DNA of 64,000 nt, taken from assembly GCF_017377775.1 (NCBI RefSeq), contig NZ_JAFVLN010000027.1, positions 1 through 64,000 of the forward strand. The letters are read 5' to 3'. Position 1 is the first letter of the stretch, and each line of letters opens with the position of its first letter. The position numbers and the translations under genes are program-made. The stretch comes from Streptomyces sp. VRA16 Mangrove soil (GTDB lineage Bacteria; Actinomycetota; Actinomycetes; Streptomycetales; Streptomycetaceae). Under the pieces are notes generated by a model. The model was not told where the DNA came from, did not search any database, and was given only the letters and a program-made list of their open reading frames with translations. Of this stretch, positions 24,957 through 36,558 are shown one piece after another.

Positions 24957-25907
24957 GTGAGCGGCCCGCACACAGAGACCACGGTGGCCCCGGCGCCCGC
25001 GACGGGGGCCCTCGACGGCGGCGCGGCGACGGCCCCCGCGCACCGCCGGGCCGCCCTGGGGCCGGTCGGCCTGGTGCTCGCCGGGTGCGTCTCGGTGCAG
25101 TTCGGCGGCGCGGTCGCGGTGAGCCTGATGCCGCGGGCCGGCGCGGTCGGCGTGGTCACCCTGCGCCTGGTGGTGGCCGCGCTCGTCCTCATGCTGGTCT
25201 GCCGGCCCCGGCTGCGCGGCCACTCGCGCGCCGACTGGGGCACGGTGGTCGCGTTCGGCATCGCCATGGGCGGCATGAACCTGCTCTTCTACCAGGCCGC
25301 GGCCCGCATCCCGCTCGGCCTCGCGGTCACCTTCGAGGTGCTCGGCCCGCTGACCCTCTCCGTCGTCGCGTCCCGCCGCGCGGTCAACCTGCTGTGGGCG
25401 GGCCTCGCGCTGGCCGGTGTCTTCCTGCTCGGCGGCGCGGGCGACGGGCTCGGCGGACTCGACCCGGCCGGTGTGGCCTTCGCGGTCGCGGCCGGCGCCA
25501 TGTGGGCGACGTACATCGTCTTCAGCGCACGGACGGGCCGCCGCTTCCCGCAGGCCGACGGCCTCGCGCTCGCCATGGCGGTGGCCGCGGTGCTCTGTCT
25601 GCCGCTGGGCCTGGCGACCGCGGGACCCAAGCTCTTCGATCCGGTGACGATCGGCCTCGGCGCGGCCGTCGCCGTCATGTCGTCGGTGCTGCCCTACACC
25701 CTCGAACTCGTCGCGCTGCGCCGCCTGCCCGCGTCCACGTTCGCGGTGATGATGAGCCTGGAACCGGCCATCGCGGCGCTCGCCGGCTTCCTCGTCCTGA
25801 GCCAGGCCCTGTCCTGGGTGCAGGCGGCGGCGATCACCCTCGTCATCGCGGCGAGCATGGGGGCGGTGCGGACACAGGTGGGGCGCGGACGGAAGCAGGC
25901 CGCGTAG
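24957..25907 (+). CDS. EamA/DMT family transporter (RhtA-like exporter)
   Basis: This 316-residue membrane protein has about ten helices and two EamA repeats. It starts at a GTG with GAGAGGGG upstream. The first ~35 residues are polar (Thr, Ala, Pro), then helices such as GPVGLVLAGCVSVQFGGAVAVSL, GMNLLFYQAAARIPLGLAVTFE and VAVMSSVLPYTLELVALRRLP. This is the RhtA-type threonine/homoserine exporter pattern (LPxxxFAVMMSLEPAIAALAG). It probably exports small metabolites or amino acids under control of the divergent LysR regulator. The substrate cannot be read from sequence. Confidence 0.88.
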   Translation: MSGPHTETTVAPAPATGALDGGAATAPAHRRAALGPVGLVLAGCVSVQFGGAVAVSLMPRAGAVGVVTLRLVVAALVLMLVCRPRLRGHSRADWGTVVAFGIAMGGMNLLFYQAAARIPLGLAVTFEVLGPLTLSVVASRRAVNLLWAGLALAGVFLLGGAGDGLGGLDPAGVAFAVAAGAMWATYIVFSARTGRRFPQADGLALAMAVAAVLCLPLGLATAGPKLFDPVTIGLGAAVAVMSSVLPYTLELVALRRLPASTFAVMMSLEPAIAALAGFLVLSQALSWVQAAAITLVIAASMGAVRTQVGRGRKQAA

Positions 25908-25923
25908 GGCTGAGGCGGCCCGG

Positions 25924-26712
25924 TCAGTCGCCCCGCGCCGCCCGGTACTCGATCCCTCGCGTGAACGCGGCACGCACGCTCGGCACGAGCTGCCCGGCCC
26001 AGGCCGGATGGTTCTCGCCGCGCGCGAGCGTCCAGCACACGAGGGCGTAGCCGAACTCGGCGCGGCTCAGGTACCCGATCCGGTTCCGTTCGTCCCGGCG
26101 CCCGGTGAGCATCCAGTCGTCGAGGTCACCCAGCGGCATCACCGAGTACCCGCCCTTGCGCCCGTAGGTGTCGGCGGCGTTGGCGGTCAGGACCCCCATG
26201 CCGAGGTGCACGGTCACCAGATCGGTGAGGCGTTCCTCCTGGGCAGGGGAGAGGTCCAGGGCGGCCAGGCCCGCCGCCCGCGCGAGCCGGGCGTGCGCCA
26301 GTTCGTGCGCGATCAGCGCCGCGAACGTGTCCGGCCGGGCCGCCACGCTCCGGTCGAGGTCGATCACGGGGCCGTCGGGCTCCTCGCGGTACTCGCCGAT
26401 GTGCCGCCGGGCCCCGTGAGCGCCCTCCGGTTCGACCAGCCGTACGCGCAGCCCGTCCGTGTCGGCTCCCATGACCGCGCCGACCCGCCGCACCAGCTCC
26501 TCGGTCCGCCGCTGGGTGGCCTCGAAGCCGCGCGGCACGAACCCGGGCAGCGCCGGATCCTCCGTCGCGGCCCCGAACTCCCGCTCGCACCACTTCAGTT
26601 GCCGCTCGATCCAGGCCCCGTCGCGGGCGTGCACGGGACTGGTCCCGCGCACGTGCTGCCGCAGCCAGGGCTTGGGGTTCCGGTCCGGATCCGTCCGTCC
26701 GTCGCTGCTCAC
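25924..26712 (-). CDS. HExxH-type putative zinc metallopeptidase
   Basis: This 262-residue protein starts at a GTG at 26712. It contains AALIAHELAHARLARAAG, a canonical HExxH zinc-binding helix near residue 138, followed ~24 residues later by an acidic stretch (EERLTDLVTVHLGMGVL) that could give the third ligand. No signal peptide or membrane helix, so it is cytoplasmic. The N-terminal ~60 residues are basic and Trp-rich (PKPWLRQHVRG, WIERQLKWCEREFG). I do not recognise a named family. It is convergent with the EamA gene and divergent from the pterin-dehydratase/VOC gene. Confidence 0.75.
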   Translation of the reverse strand: MSSDGRTDPDRNPKPWLRQHVRGTSPVHARDGAWIERQLKWCEREFGAATEDPALPGFVPRGFEATQRRTEELVRRVGAVMGADTDGLRVRLVEPEGAHGARRHIGEYREEPDGPVIDLDRSVAARPDTFAALIAHELAHARLARAAGLAALDLSPAQEERLTDLVTVHLGMGVLTANAADTYGRKGGYSVMPLGDLDDWMLTGRRDERNRIGYLSRAEFGYALVCWTLARGENHPAWAGQLVPSVRAAFTRGIEYRAARGD

Positions 26713-26757
26713 GGCCGCACCTTACGAGACCGGGGCCCGCCCTGACAGGATCCCTGC

Positions 26758-27426
26758 ATGGACAAGCTCCCGACACCAGAGATCCTCGCCGCCATCGCGG
26801 AAGACCTGGGCGACTGGCGCCGCACGGCCCAGCCGATCGTGGCCCGCTACCGCGTGACCGGCATCGCCGAGGCCGCCGCGTTCGTCTCGGAGGTCGCCGA
26901 CGCGGCCCGCGCCGCGGACCGGGAACCCGAGGTCAGGCTGGGGCCCGGCTTCGCCGAGGTGTCCCTGTGCACGACCGGCCCGACGGGGGCCCGCTGGGTC
27001 ACCCGGCAGGACCTCCGGCTGGCCGCCACCGTCTCCGAAGTGGCGCGCAAGCACGCCCTCACCGCCGTCCCGCGCGAGATCGCCCAGCTCGAACTGGGCC
27101 TGGACGCCTCCGACTTCGCCGCCCTCGGCCCCTTCTGGTCGGCGCTCCTCACCGGCTCGCCCGACCACGTGGTCCGCGACGACGTCATGGACCCGGCGAA
27201 CCGCGTCCCCAACGTCTGGTTCCAGCACACCGAGGCCCACACCCCGCCCCGCCAGCGCTGGCACCCCGACCTCTGGCTGGCCCCCGAGGAGGCCGCGCCC
27301 CGCATCGAGGCGGCCCTCGCCGCGGGCGGCGTCCTCGTCGACGACACCTACGCGCCCATGTTCACCGTCCTCGCGGACCCGGAGGGCAACCGGGTGTGCG
27401 TGTGCACGGCGCAGGGCCGGGACTGA
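26758..27426 (+). CDS. Pterin-4a-carbinolamine dehydratase-like / VOC fusion protein
   Basis: This 222-residue protein has two parts. Residues ~1-100 resemble pterin-4-alpha-carbinolamine dehydratase: GDWRRTAQPIVARYRVTGIA and AAFVSEVADAARAADREPEV match the family, and the usual HP-x-W substrate motif is replaced by EPEVRLGPGFAEVSL, so activity is doubtful. Residues ~110-220 form a glyoxalase/VOC domain (FAALGPFWSALLTGSPDHVV, WFQHTEAHTPPRQRWHPDLW, MFTVLADPEGNRVCVCTA) with possible metal ligands His and Glu. This fusion is common in actinobacteria; its function is unknown. A hairpin terminator follows at 27456-27478. Confidence 0.85.
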   Translation: MDKLPTPEILAAIAEDLGDWRRTAQPIVARYRVTGIAEAAAFVSEVADAARAADREPEVRLGPGFAEVSLCTTGPTGARWVTRQDLRLAATVSEVARKHALTAVPREIAQLELGLDASDFAALGPFWSALLTGSPDHVVRDDVMDPANRVPNVWFQHTEAHTPPRQRWHPDLWLAPEEAAPRIEAALAAGGVLVDDTYAPMFTVLADPEGNRVCVCTAQGRD

Positions 27427-27455
27427 CGCTGCGCGCCACAGCGCCGGGACGGACC

Positions 27456-27478
27456 GGCGCAGCGGCGCCGGCTGCGCC
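27456..27478 (+). terminator. Terminator after the dehydratase-VOC gene
   Basis: GGCGCAGC (27456-27463) pairs with GCTGCGCC (27471-27478) around a 7-base loop, 30 bases past the stop codon. The rest of the 345-bp gap to 27771 holds the operon promoter (27692-27729) and nothing else I can identify. Confidence 0.5.
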
Positions 27479-27691
27479 ACCCACGCCGGTTCGACGACGG
27501 GGAACGGCCCCAGGATCCCCGAGCCGCCCCGCGACAGCGCTTACGCCGGCCACGAGACGGACAGAAGCCGCCCCACGCCGCCGAGGAGACCGTGCACCGC
27601 CAGGCTCTCCGGGCCTGTCGCCCCGAGGCCGCCTCGGCGGATGCACCGGTCGAGGCGTCGGCCCCGCCCCGTGCCGGGCCCAATTTCCATG

Positions 27692-27729
27692 CAAGCACGC
27701 TTGATTGTTTCCCGGACCGCTGCCATGCT
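27692..27729 (+). promoter_or_regulatory. Operon promoter with palindromic TetR-type operator
   Basis: CAAGCACGCTTG (27692-27703) is a near-perfect palindrome (CAAGC-AC-GCTTG). It overlaps a -35-like TTGATT (27701-27706), which is 17 bases from a -10-like CATGCT (27724-27729). It stands before the eight-gene carboxylase operon, whose last gene is a TetR regulator, so this is the natural candidate for autoregulation. Confidence 0.5.
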
Positions 27730-27771
27730 CCAGGCACGCCGCACACCGCCGTGCCCCGAGGGGAGCGCACC

Positions 27772-28565
27772 GTGTCCGAGACGTACGTCGTCATCGACGA
27801 CCTGCGTGACGAGAGCAAGGAACTCGACGCCCTGGTCGGGGAGTTGGGTGCGAGCGACTGGCGGCGGGCGACGCCCGCGCCGCGCTGGAGCATCGCCCAT
27901 CAGATCGCCCATCTCGCCTGGACCGACCGGGCCGCGCTGCTCGCCGTCACCGACGCCGAGGGGTTCGCGGCCGAGGTGGAGAAGGCGCTGGCCGCCCCGG
28001 ACTCGTTCGTCGACGACGGCGCCGAGGAGCTGGCCGCGCTGGAGCCCGGCGCGCTGCTCGCCCGGTGGCGGGACGGGCGCGCGGCGCTGGACGGGGCGTT
28101 GCGGGCCGCGGCGCGGGAGCGGCGGAAGTTCCCCTGGTTCGGGCCGCCGATGTCCGCCGCCTCTATGGCGACCGGGCGGCTGATGGAGACCTGGGCCCAC
28201 GGCCAGGACGTCGCCGACGCGCTCGGCGCGCTGCGGTGCCCCACCGGGCGGCTGCGACACGTGGCCCGGATCGGCGTACGGGCCCGCGACTTCGCCTTCG
28301 GGGCGCACGGGCTACAGCCGCCGGGGGAGGAGTTCCGCGTCGAACTCGTCGCCCCCGACGGCGAGTTGTGGACGTACGGGCCGCAGGACGCCCCGCAGCG
28401 GGTCACCGGAACCGCCCTCGACTTCTGCCTCCTCGTCACCCAGCGCGCCCACCGCGACGACGTCGACGTCCGCGCCGAGGGCCCCGACGCCGACCGCTGG
28501 CTCGGCATCGCGCAGGCCTTCGCCGGGCCGCCCGGCACCGGGCGCGGACCCCAGGGGGCCGTCGC

Positions 28566-28569
<4 letters not shown>
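27772..28569 (+). CDS. TIGR03084-family DinB-like metal-binding protein
   Basis: This 265-residue protein starts at a GTG with GAGGGGAG nine bases upstream; the longer frame runs into the promoter. It has the mycothiol-dependent maleylpyruvate isomerase/DinB four-helix fold: SIAHQIAHLAWTDRAALLAV supplies one His of the putative metal site and MATGRLMETWAHGQDVADAL the other. The C-terminal half matches TIGR03084. It is the first gene of the operon, joined to the AtuA gene by a GTGA overlap. It may act on a mycothiol or CoA adduct, but the reaction is unknown. Confidence 0.85.
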
Positions 28570-30277
<1,708 letters not shown>

Positions 30278-30281
<4 letters not shown>

Positions 30282-31876
30282 CCGTCCTGGCCAGCGCCCT
30301 GGACACCCGGTCCGACGACTACGCCGCCCACCGCGCCGCCCTCCTGGACAAGCTCACCGCCCTCGACGCCGAGCACGCCAAGGCCCTCGCGGGCGGCGGC
30401 GAGAAGTACGTCCAGCGGCACCGGGGGCGCGGCAAACTGCTCGCCCGGGAACGCATCGAGCTGCTGCTCGACCCCGACACCCCGTTCCTGGAGCTGTCGC
30501 CGCTCGCCGCCTGGGGCAGCGACTACACCGTCGGCGCCTCGCTCGTCACCGGCATCGGGGTCGTCGAGGGCGTCGAGTGCCTGATCACGGCCAACGACCC
30601 GACCGTGCGCGGCGGCGCCAGCAATCCGTGGTCGCTGAAGAAGGCCCTGCGCGCCAACGAGATCGCGTACGCCAACCGGCTGCCCTGCATCTCCCTCGTC
30701 GAGTCCGGCGGCGCCGATCTGCCGTCGCAGAAGGAGATCTTCATCCCGGGCGGCGGCATCTTCCGCGACATCACCCGCCTGTCGGCGGCCGGCATCCCCA
30801 CCGTCGCCGTCGTCTTCGGCAACTCGACGGCCGGCGGCGCGTACATCCCCGGCATGTCCGACCACGTCATCATGGTCAAGGACCGGGCGAAGGTGTTCCT
30901 CGGCGGGCCGCCGCTCGTGAAGATGGCGACCGGCGAGGAGAGCGACGACGAATCGCTCGGCGGGGCCGAGATGCACGCCCGTACCTCCGGGCTCGCCGAC
31001 TACTTCGCGCACGACGAGCAGGACGCGATCCGGCAGGCCCGGCGTGTCGTCGCCCGCCTCAACCACCGCAAGGCGTACGCCGACACGCCGCCGGCCCAGC
31101 CCCCGAAGTACGACCCCGAGGAACTGCTCGGCATCGTCCCCGAGGACCTGAAGGTGCCCTTCGACCCGCGCGAGGTCATCGCCCGGATCGTCGACGGCTC
31201 CGACTTCGACGCGTTCAAGCCGCTGTACGGGGCCTCGCTCGTCACCGGGTGGGCGTCCCTGCACGGCTATCCCGTCGGCATCCTCGCCAACGCCCGGGGC
31301 GTGCTCTTCAGCGAGGAGTCCCAGAAGGCCGCCCAGTTCATCCAGTTGGCGAACCAGCGCGACATCCCGCTGCTCTTCCTGCACAACACCACCGGCTACA
31401 TGGTCGGCAAGGAGTACGAGCAGGGCGGCATCATCAAACACGGCTCGATGATGATCAACGCCGTCAGCAACAGCCGCGTACCGCATCTGTCCGTGCTCAT
31501 GGGCGCCTCGTACGGCGCCGGGCACTACGGGATGTGCGGGCGCGCCTACGACCCCCGCTTCCTGTTCGCCTGGCCCAGCGCCAAGTCCGCCGTCATGGGG
31601 CCGCAGCAGCTCGCGGGCGTCCTGTCGATCGTGGCCCGGCAGTCCGCCGCCGCCAAGGGACTCCCGTACGACGACGAGGCCGACGCGGGGCTGCGGGCCA
31701 TGGTCGAGCAGCAGATCGAGGCCGAGTCGCTGCCGATGTTCCTGTCCGGGCGGCTCTACGACGACGGCGTCATCGACCCCCGCGACACCCGCACCGTCCT
31801 CGGCATCTGCCTGTCCGCGATCCACACCGCACCGTACGAGGGCGCCCGCGGCGGCTTCGGCGTCTTCAGGATGTGA
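30278..31876 (+). CDS. Acyl-CoA carboxylase beta (carboxyltransferase) subunit
   Basis: This 532-residue carboxyltransferase belongs to the methylcrotonyl/geranyl-CoA type. Oxyanion-hole sequences GNSTAGGAYIPGMSD and GASYGAGHYGMCGRAYDPRF, plus LFLHNTTGYMVGKEYEQGG and SAKSAVMGPQQLAGVL, are the signature of MccB/GnyB/AtuC-like subunits. It starts at a GTG overlapping the AtuA stop, with GGAGG 7 bases before. With the alpha subunit 6 bp downstream it should carboxylate a 3-methyl-branched enoyl-CoA at the gamma carbon. Methylcrotonyl-CoA (leucine) and geranyl-CoA (terpenes) are the two known substrate types, and sequence alone does not decide between them. Confidence 0.93.
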
Positions 31877-31882
31877 GCCCCG

Positions 31883-33766
31883 ATGACCCTCCTGTCCAGT
31901 GTTCTTGTGGCCAACCGCGGTGAGATCGCCTGCCGCGTCTTCCGCACCTGCCGCGACCTCGGCATCCGTACGGTCGCCGTGCACTCCGACCCCGACGCGG
32001 ACGCGCTGCACGTGCGCGAGGCCGACCTCGCCGTACGCCTGCCGGGCGCCACCCCCGCCGACACCTATCTGCGCGCCGACCTCGTCGTGAAGGCCGCCCT
32101 CGACGCGGGCGCCGACGCCGTGCACCCTGGGTACGGGTTCCTCTCCGAGAACGCCGAGTTCGCCCGGGCCGTCACCGACGCGGGCCTGACCTGGATCGGC
32201 CCGACGCCCGAGGCGATCGAGGCCATGGCGTCCAAGACCCGCGCCAAGGAGCTGATGGGGATCGCGCCGCTCGGCGAGGTCACCGAGGCCGATCTGCCCG
32301 TGCTCGTGAAGGCGGCCGCGGGCGGCGGCGGGCGCGGCATGCGCGTCGTACGCGAACTGGCGCACCTGGAAGGCGAGTTGGCGGCGGCGCGGGCCGAGGC
32401 GCTGTCCGCGTTCGGTGACGGCGAAGTGTTCGTCGAGCGGTACCTGGGAGGTGACGCGGGCGGCCGGCACGTCGAGGTGCAGGTGCTCGCCGACACCCAC
32501 GGCACCGTATGGGTGCTCGGCACGCGCGACTGCTCCCTCCAGCGCCGCCACCAGAAGGTGATCGAGGAGGCCCCGGCGCCCGGACTCACCGACGCACTCA
32601 CCGCACAGCTGTACGCGTCGGCCGAGCGGGCCGTGCGCGCCGTGTCGTACGTCGGCGCCGGGACCGTCGAGTTCCTCGTCGCCGGCGACACCGCCCACTT
32701 CCTGGAGATGAACACCCGGCTCCAGGTCGAACACCCCGTCACCGAGGCCGTGTTCGGCATCGACCTCGTCGCCCTGCAACTGCGCGTCGCCGAGGGCGAG
32801 GCCCTGGAACCCGGACCCCCGGCCCCGCGCGGGCACGCCGTCGAGGCCCGCCTGTACGCCGAGGACCCGGCCGCCGGGTTCGCCCCGCAGACCGGGACCC
32901 TGCACCGGCTCGCCGTCCCCGGCACCGTCCGCCTCGACACCGGGTACACCGACGGCGACCCCATCGGCGTGCACTACGACGCCATGCTCGCCAAGGCCGT
33001 CGCCCACGCCCCGACCCGCGCCGCCGCCGTCCGTGCCCTGGCCGGCGCCCTGGAGCGGGCCGAGGTGCACGGCCCCGTCACCAACCGCGAGCTGCTCGTC
33101 CGCTCCCTGCGCCACCCCGAGTTCACCTCGGCCCGCATGGACACCGGGTTCTACGACCGCCACCTCACCGAGCTGACCGCCCCCGACGAGGACCCGCACG
33201 CGCCGCTCGCCGCCGCCCTGGCCGGGGCCTGCGGCCGCTCCCGCTTCGGCGGCTTCCGCAACGTGCCCGCGCAGCCGCAGACCCGGCGCTTTCGCAGCGA
33301 ACCCCACGGCACCGAGCACGAGGTGCGCTACCGGCACACCCGCACCGGCTTCGCCGTCGACGACGACGTACGCGTCGTGCACGCGTCGCCCGACCGCGTC
33401 GTCCTCGAAGTCGGCGGTGTGCAAAGGAAGTTCGATGTACGCCGCTACGGCGACCGGGTCCATGTGAACGGCGCCGCGCTCACCGCCCTGCCCCGCTTCA
33501 CCGACCCCAGCGAGCAGCGCGCCCCCGGCTCCCTGCTCGCCCCCATGCCCGGCACCGTCGTCCGCGTCGCGGACGGCCTCGCCGAGGGCGCCGCCGTCAC
33601 CGCGGGACAGCCCCTGATCTGGCTGGAGGCGATGAAGATGGAGCACCGCATCTGCGCCCCCGCCTCCGGAACGCTCACCGCCCTGCATGCCGCCGTCGGC
33701 CACCAGGTCGAGGTCGGCGCCCTGCTCGCCGTAGTGGACGCCGCACAGGAGGAGACATCCGCATGA
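31883..33766 (+). CDS. Biotin carboxylase/biotin carrier alpha subunit
   Basis: This 627-residue alpha subunit starts VLVANRGEIACRVFRTCRDL. The domain order is biotin carboxylase (VHPGYGFLSENAEFA, KAAAGGGGRGMRVV ATP loop, EMNTRLQVEHPVTE), a linker/BT-like region, and a C-terminal biotinyl domain with EAMKMEH (Lys near residue 587). The B-domain just before the Gly-rich loop is slightly shorter than usual (KTRAKELMGIAPLGEVTEAD, where a P-x-x-PG segment is normally seen). The start ATG at 31883 lies 6 bp after the beta gene. It forms the holo-carboxylase with the beta subunit. The stop overlaps the acyl-CoA dehydrogenase ATG. Confidence 0.94.
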   Translation: MTLLSSVLVANRGEIACRVFRTCRDLGIRTVAVHSDPDADALHVREADLAVRLPGATPADTYLRADLVVKAALDAGADAVHPGYGFLSENAEFARAVTDAGLTWIGPTPEAIEAMASKTRAKELMGIAPLGEVTEADLPVLVKAAAGGGGRGMRVVRELAHLEGELAAARAEALSAFGDGEVFVERYLGGDAGGRHVEVQVLADTHGTVWVLGTRDCSLQRRHQKVIEEAPAPGLTDALTAQLYASAERAVRAVSYVGAGTVEFLVAGDTAHFLEMNTRLQVEHPVTEAVFGIDLVALQLRVAEGEALEPGPPAPRGHAVEARLYAEDPAAGFAPQTGTLHRLAVPGTVRLDTGYTDGDPIGVHYDAMLAKAVAHAPTRAAAVRALAGALERAEVHGPVTNRELLVRSLRHPEFTSARMDTGFYDRHLTELTAPDEDPHAPLAAALAGACGRSRFGGFRNVPAQPQTRRFRSEPHGTEHEVRYRHTRTGFAVDDDVRVVHASPDRVVLEVGGVQRKFDVRRYGDRVHVNGAALTALPRFTDPSEQRAPGSLLAPMPGTVVRVADGLAEGAAVTAGQPLIWLEAMKMEHRICAPASGTLTALHAAVGHQVEVGALLAVVDAAQEETSA

Positions 33767-34932
33767 GCACCGCCCCCGTCCTCGAAACCGAAGAGCACCA
33801 GGCCCTGCGGGCCGCCGTCGCCGCCCTCGGCAAGCGGTTCGGCCGCGACTACATGACCCGCGTCACCGCCGCCGAAGGCCACCCCGAGGAGCTGTGGGCC
33901 GAGGCCGCGAAACTCGGCTACCTCGGCGTGAACCTGCCCGAGGAGTACGGCGGCGGAGGCGGCGGCATCGCCGAACTCTCCATAGTCCTTGAGGAGTTGG
34001 GGGCCGCCGGGTCCCCGCTCCTGATGATGGTCGTGTCGCCCGCGATCTGCGGCACCGTCATCTCCCGGTTCGGTACCGCCGCCCAGAAGCGGGAGTGGCT
34101 GCCCGGACTCGCCGACGGCAGCCGCGCCATGGCGTTCGGCATCACCGAGCCCGACGCCGGCTCCAACTCGCACCGGATTACCACCACGGCCCGCCGCGAC
34201 GACGACGGCTCATGGGTCCTGAACGGCCGCAAGGTCTTCATCTCCGGCGTCGACATCGCCGACGCCACCCTCATCGTCGGCCGCACCTCCGACGCCCGCA
34301 CCGGCAGGCTCAAACCCTGCCTGTTCATCGTGCCGCGCGACGCCGACGGCTTCGGGCGGCGGCAGATCGACATGGAACTCCAGGCCCCGGAGAAGCAGTT
34401 CGAGCTGACCCTGGACGACGTACGGCTGCCCGCCGACGCGCTCGTCGGCGACGAGGACGCGGGCCTGCTCCAGCTGTTCGCCGGACTCAACCCGGAGCGC
34501 ATCATGACCGCGGCCTTCGCGATCGGCATGGGCCGGTACGCGCTCGGGCGCGCCGTCGAGTACGCCCGTGAGCGCACCGTGTGGCAGGCCCCCATCGGCG
34601 CCCACCAGGCCGTCGCCCACCCGCTCGCCCAGGTCCACATCGAACTGGAACTGGCCCGTCTGATGATGCAGAAGGCGGCGCGCCTCTACGACGCGGGCGA
34701 CGACATCGGCGCAGGTGAGGCCGCCAACATGGCCAAGTACGCGGCCGCCGAGGCGTGCGTGCGGGCCGTCGACCAGTCCGTGCACACGCTCGGCGGCAAC
34801 GGCCTCACCCGCGAGTTCGGCCTCGCCTCCCTCATCACCGGTTCGCGCGTGGCGCGTATCGCCCCGGTCAGCCGGGAAATGATCCTCAACTACGTGTCCC
34901 ACCAGAGCCTGGGACTGCCCAAGTCGTACTGA
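33763..34932 (+). CDS. Acyl-CoA dehydrogenase
   Basis: This 389-residue FAD flavoenzyme has the family blocks LPEEYGGGGGGIAELSIVLE, FGITEPDAGSNSHRITTTA (PROSITE-like signature 1), VLNGRKVFISGVDIADATLIV and QSVHTLGGNGLTREFGLASL (signature 2 region). The usual C-terminal catalytic Glu position (YEG-x-x-E) reads IAPVSREMI, so the base may instead be the Glu in NPERIMTAA, as in isovaleryl-CoA dehydrogenases. That fits a branched-chain substrate and the adjacent 3-methyl-enoyl carboxylase. It starts with an ATGA overlap. Confidence 0.92.
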   Translation: MSTAPVLETEEHQALRAAVAALGKRFGRDYMTRVTAAEGHPEELWAEAAKLGYLGVNLPEEYGGGGGGIAELSIVLEELGAAGSPLLMMVVSPAICGTVISRFGTAAQKREWLPGLADGSRAMAFGITEPDAGSNSHRITTTARRDDDGSWVLNGRKVFISGVDIADATLIVGRTSDARTGRLKPCLFIVPRDADGFGRRQIDMELQAPEKQFELTLDDVRLPADALVGDEDAGLLQLFAGLNPERIMTAAFAIGMGRYALGRAVEYARERTVWQAPIGAHQAVAHPLAQVHIELELARLMMQKAARLYDAGDDIGAGEAANMAKYAAAEACVRAVDQSVHTLGGNGLTREFGLASLITGSRVARIAPVSREMILNYVSHQSLGLPKSY

Positions 34933-34974
34933 TCCCGACCGCCATCAACAGCCCTTCAATGACGAGGAGTCGGC

Positions 34975-36555
34975 ATGGTGTTCAAGAGCGCGTACGAGGA
35001 CGTCGGCGTCGTCGACGAACCCATTCACGACGCCGTGCTCGGGGGCGCGGCCGCCCGCGGCAGCGCCCCCGCCCTCGTCGACGGCGAGACGGGCATGACG
35101 ATCACATACGCCCAACTCGACCGGTTCCACCGGAAAGTGGCGGCGGCCCTGGTCGAGGCGGGCGTGCGCAAGGGCGACGTCGTCGCCCTGCACAGCCCGA
35201 ACACCGTCGCCTACCCGGTCGCCTTCTACGGCGCCACCCGGGCCGGAGCCGCCGTCACCACCGTGCACCCGCTGGCCACCCCCGAGGAGTTCGCCCGCCA
35301 GCTCAGGGACGCGGCCGCCGCCTGGATCGTCACCGTCACCCCACTGCTGCCGGCGGCCCGCGCCGCGGCCGAACTCGCGGGCGGGATACGGGAGATATTC
35401 GTCTGCGACCCGGCCGGCGACAGCGGCCACCGCTCCCTGCTCGACCTGCTCGCCACGGACGCCCCCGAGCCGCACATCCCCGTCGACCCGGCCGACGACG
35501 TGGCCGCGCTGCCGTACTCGTCGGGCACCACCGGCGTCCCCAAGGGCGTCATGCTCACCCACCGCAACATCGCCACGAACCTGGCCCAGCTCGAACCCCT
35601 CGTCCCGACCGGCCCCGGCGACCGCATCCTCGCGGTCCTGCCGTTCTTCCACATCTACGGTCTCACCGCCCTGATGAACGCCCCGCTGCGGCAGGGCGCC
35701 ACCGTCGTCGTCCTGCCCCGCTTCGACCTCGACACGTTCCTCGCCGCGATCGAGCGGCACCGCATCACCAACCTCTACGTGGCCCCGCCGATCGTCCTCG
35801 CCCTCGCCAAGCACCCCGCGGTGGCGGGCCACGACCTGTCCTCCCTCCGGCACGTCGTCAGCGCCGCCGCCCCGCTCGACGGCGCGCTCGCCCGCGCCTG
35901 CGCCGACCGGCTCGGCCTGCCCCTGGTCGGCCAGGCGTACGGGATGACGGAACTCTCGCCCGGCACCCACATCGTGCCGCTCGCGGCCCACGACGCCCCG
36001 CCCGGCACCGTCGGCACGCTGCTGCCCTCCACCGAGATGCGGCTGCTCTCCCTCGACGACCCCGCCAAGGACGCCGCCCCCGGCGAACCCGGAGAGGTCC
36101 TCATCCGCGGCCCGCAGGTCATGAAGGGCTACCTCGGCCGCCCCCAGGCCACCGTCGAGATGATCGACCGCGACGGCTGGGTGCACACCGGCGACGTCGG
36201 CCAGGTCGACGGCGACGGCTGGCTGTTCATCGTCGACCGGGTGAAGGAACTCATCAAGTACAAGGGCTTCCAGGTCGCCCCCGCCGACCTCGAAGCGCTC
36301 CTGCTCACCCACGACGGCATCGCCGACGCCGCCGTCATCGGCGTCACCGACGAGGACGGCACCGAACTCCCCAAGGCGTACGTCGTCCGCGCGGACCCCG
36401 CCCTCACCGCACAGGACGTCATGGCGTACGTCGCCGAACGCGTCGCCCCGTACAAGAAGATCCGCCGCGTCGCCTTCATCGACGGGGTGCCGCGCGCCGC
36501 GTCCGGGAAGATCCTGCGCCGCGAACTGCGCCGACCGCCCCGAGAGAAGAGCTAG
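34975..36555 (+). CDS. 4-Coumarate-CoA ligase family acyl-CoA synthetase
   Basis: This 526-residue AMP-forming ligase has P-loop-like motif YSSGTTGVPKGVMLTH (about 178-193), A5 region GQAYGMTELSPGTHIVPLA, A8 hinge VDRVKELIKYKGFQV and C-terminal ASGKILRRELR with the adenylation Lys. It starts at an ATG with GAGGAG 5 bases upstream. I recall the S. coelicolor orthologue (SCO4383) being described as a cinnamate/4-coumarate-CoA ligase. In this operon it more likely activates the free acid that feeds the dehydrogenase and carboxylase. Cytoplasmic. Confidence 0.92.
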   Translation: MVFKSAYEDVGVVDEPIHDAVLGGAAARGSAPALVDGETGMTITYAQLDRFHRKVAAALVEAGVRKGDVVALHSPNTVAYPVAFYGATRAGAAVTTVHPLATPEEFARQLRDAAAAWIVTVTPLLPAARAAAELAGGIREIFVCDPAGDSGHRSLLDLLATDAPEPHIPVDPADDVAALPYSSGTTGVPKGVMLTHRNIATNLAQLEPLVPTGPGDRILAVLPFFHIYGLTALMNAPLRQGATVVVLPRFDLDTFLAAIERHRITNLYVAPPIVLALAKHPAVAGHDLSSLRHVVSAAAPLDGALARACADRLGLPLVGQAYGMTELSPGTHIVPLAAHDAPPGTVGTLLPSTEMRLLSLDDPAKDAAPGEPGEVLIRGPQVMKGYLGRPQATVEMIDRDGWVHTGDVGQVDGDGWLFIVDRVKELIKYKGFQVAPADLEALLLTHDGIADAAVIGVTDEDGTELPKAYVVRADPALTAQDVMAYVAERVAPYKKIRRVAFIDGVPRAASGKILRRELRRPPREKS

Positions 36556-36558
36556 TCC

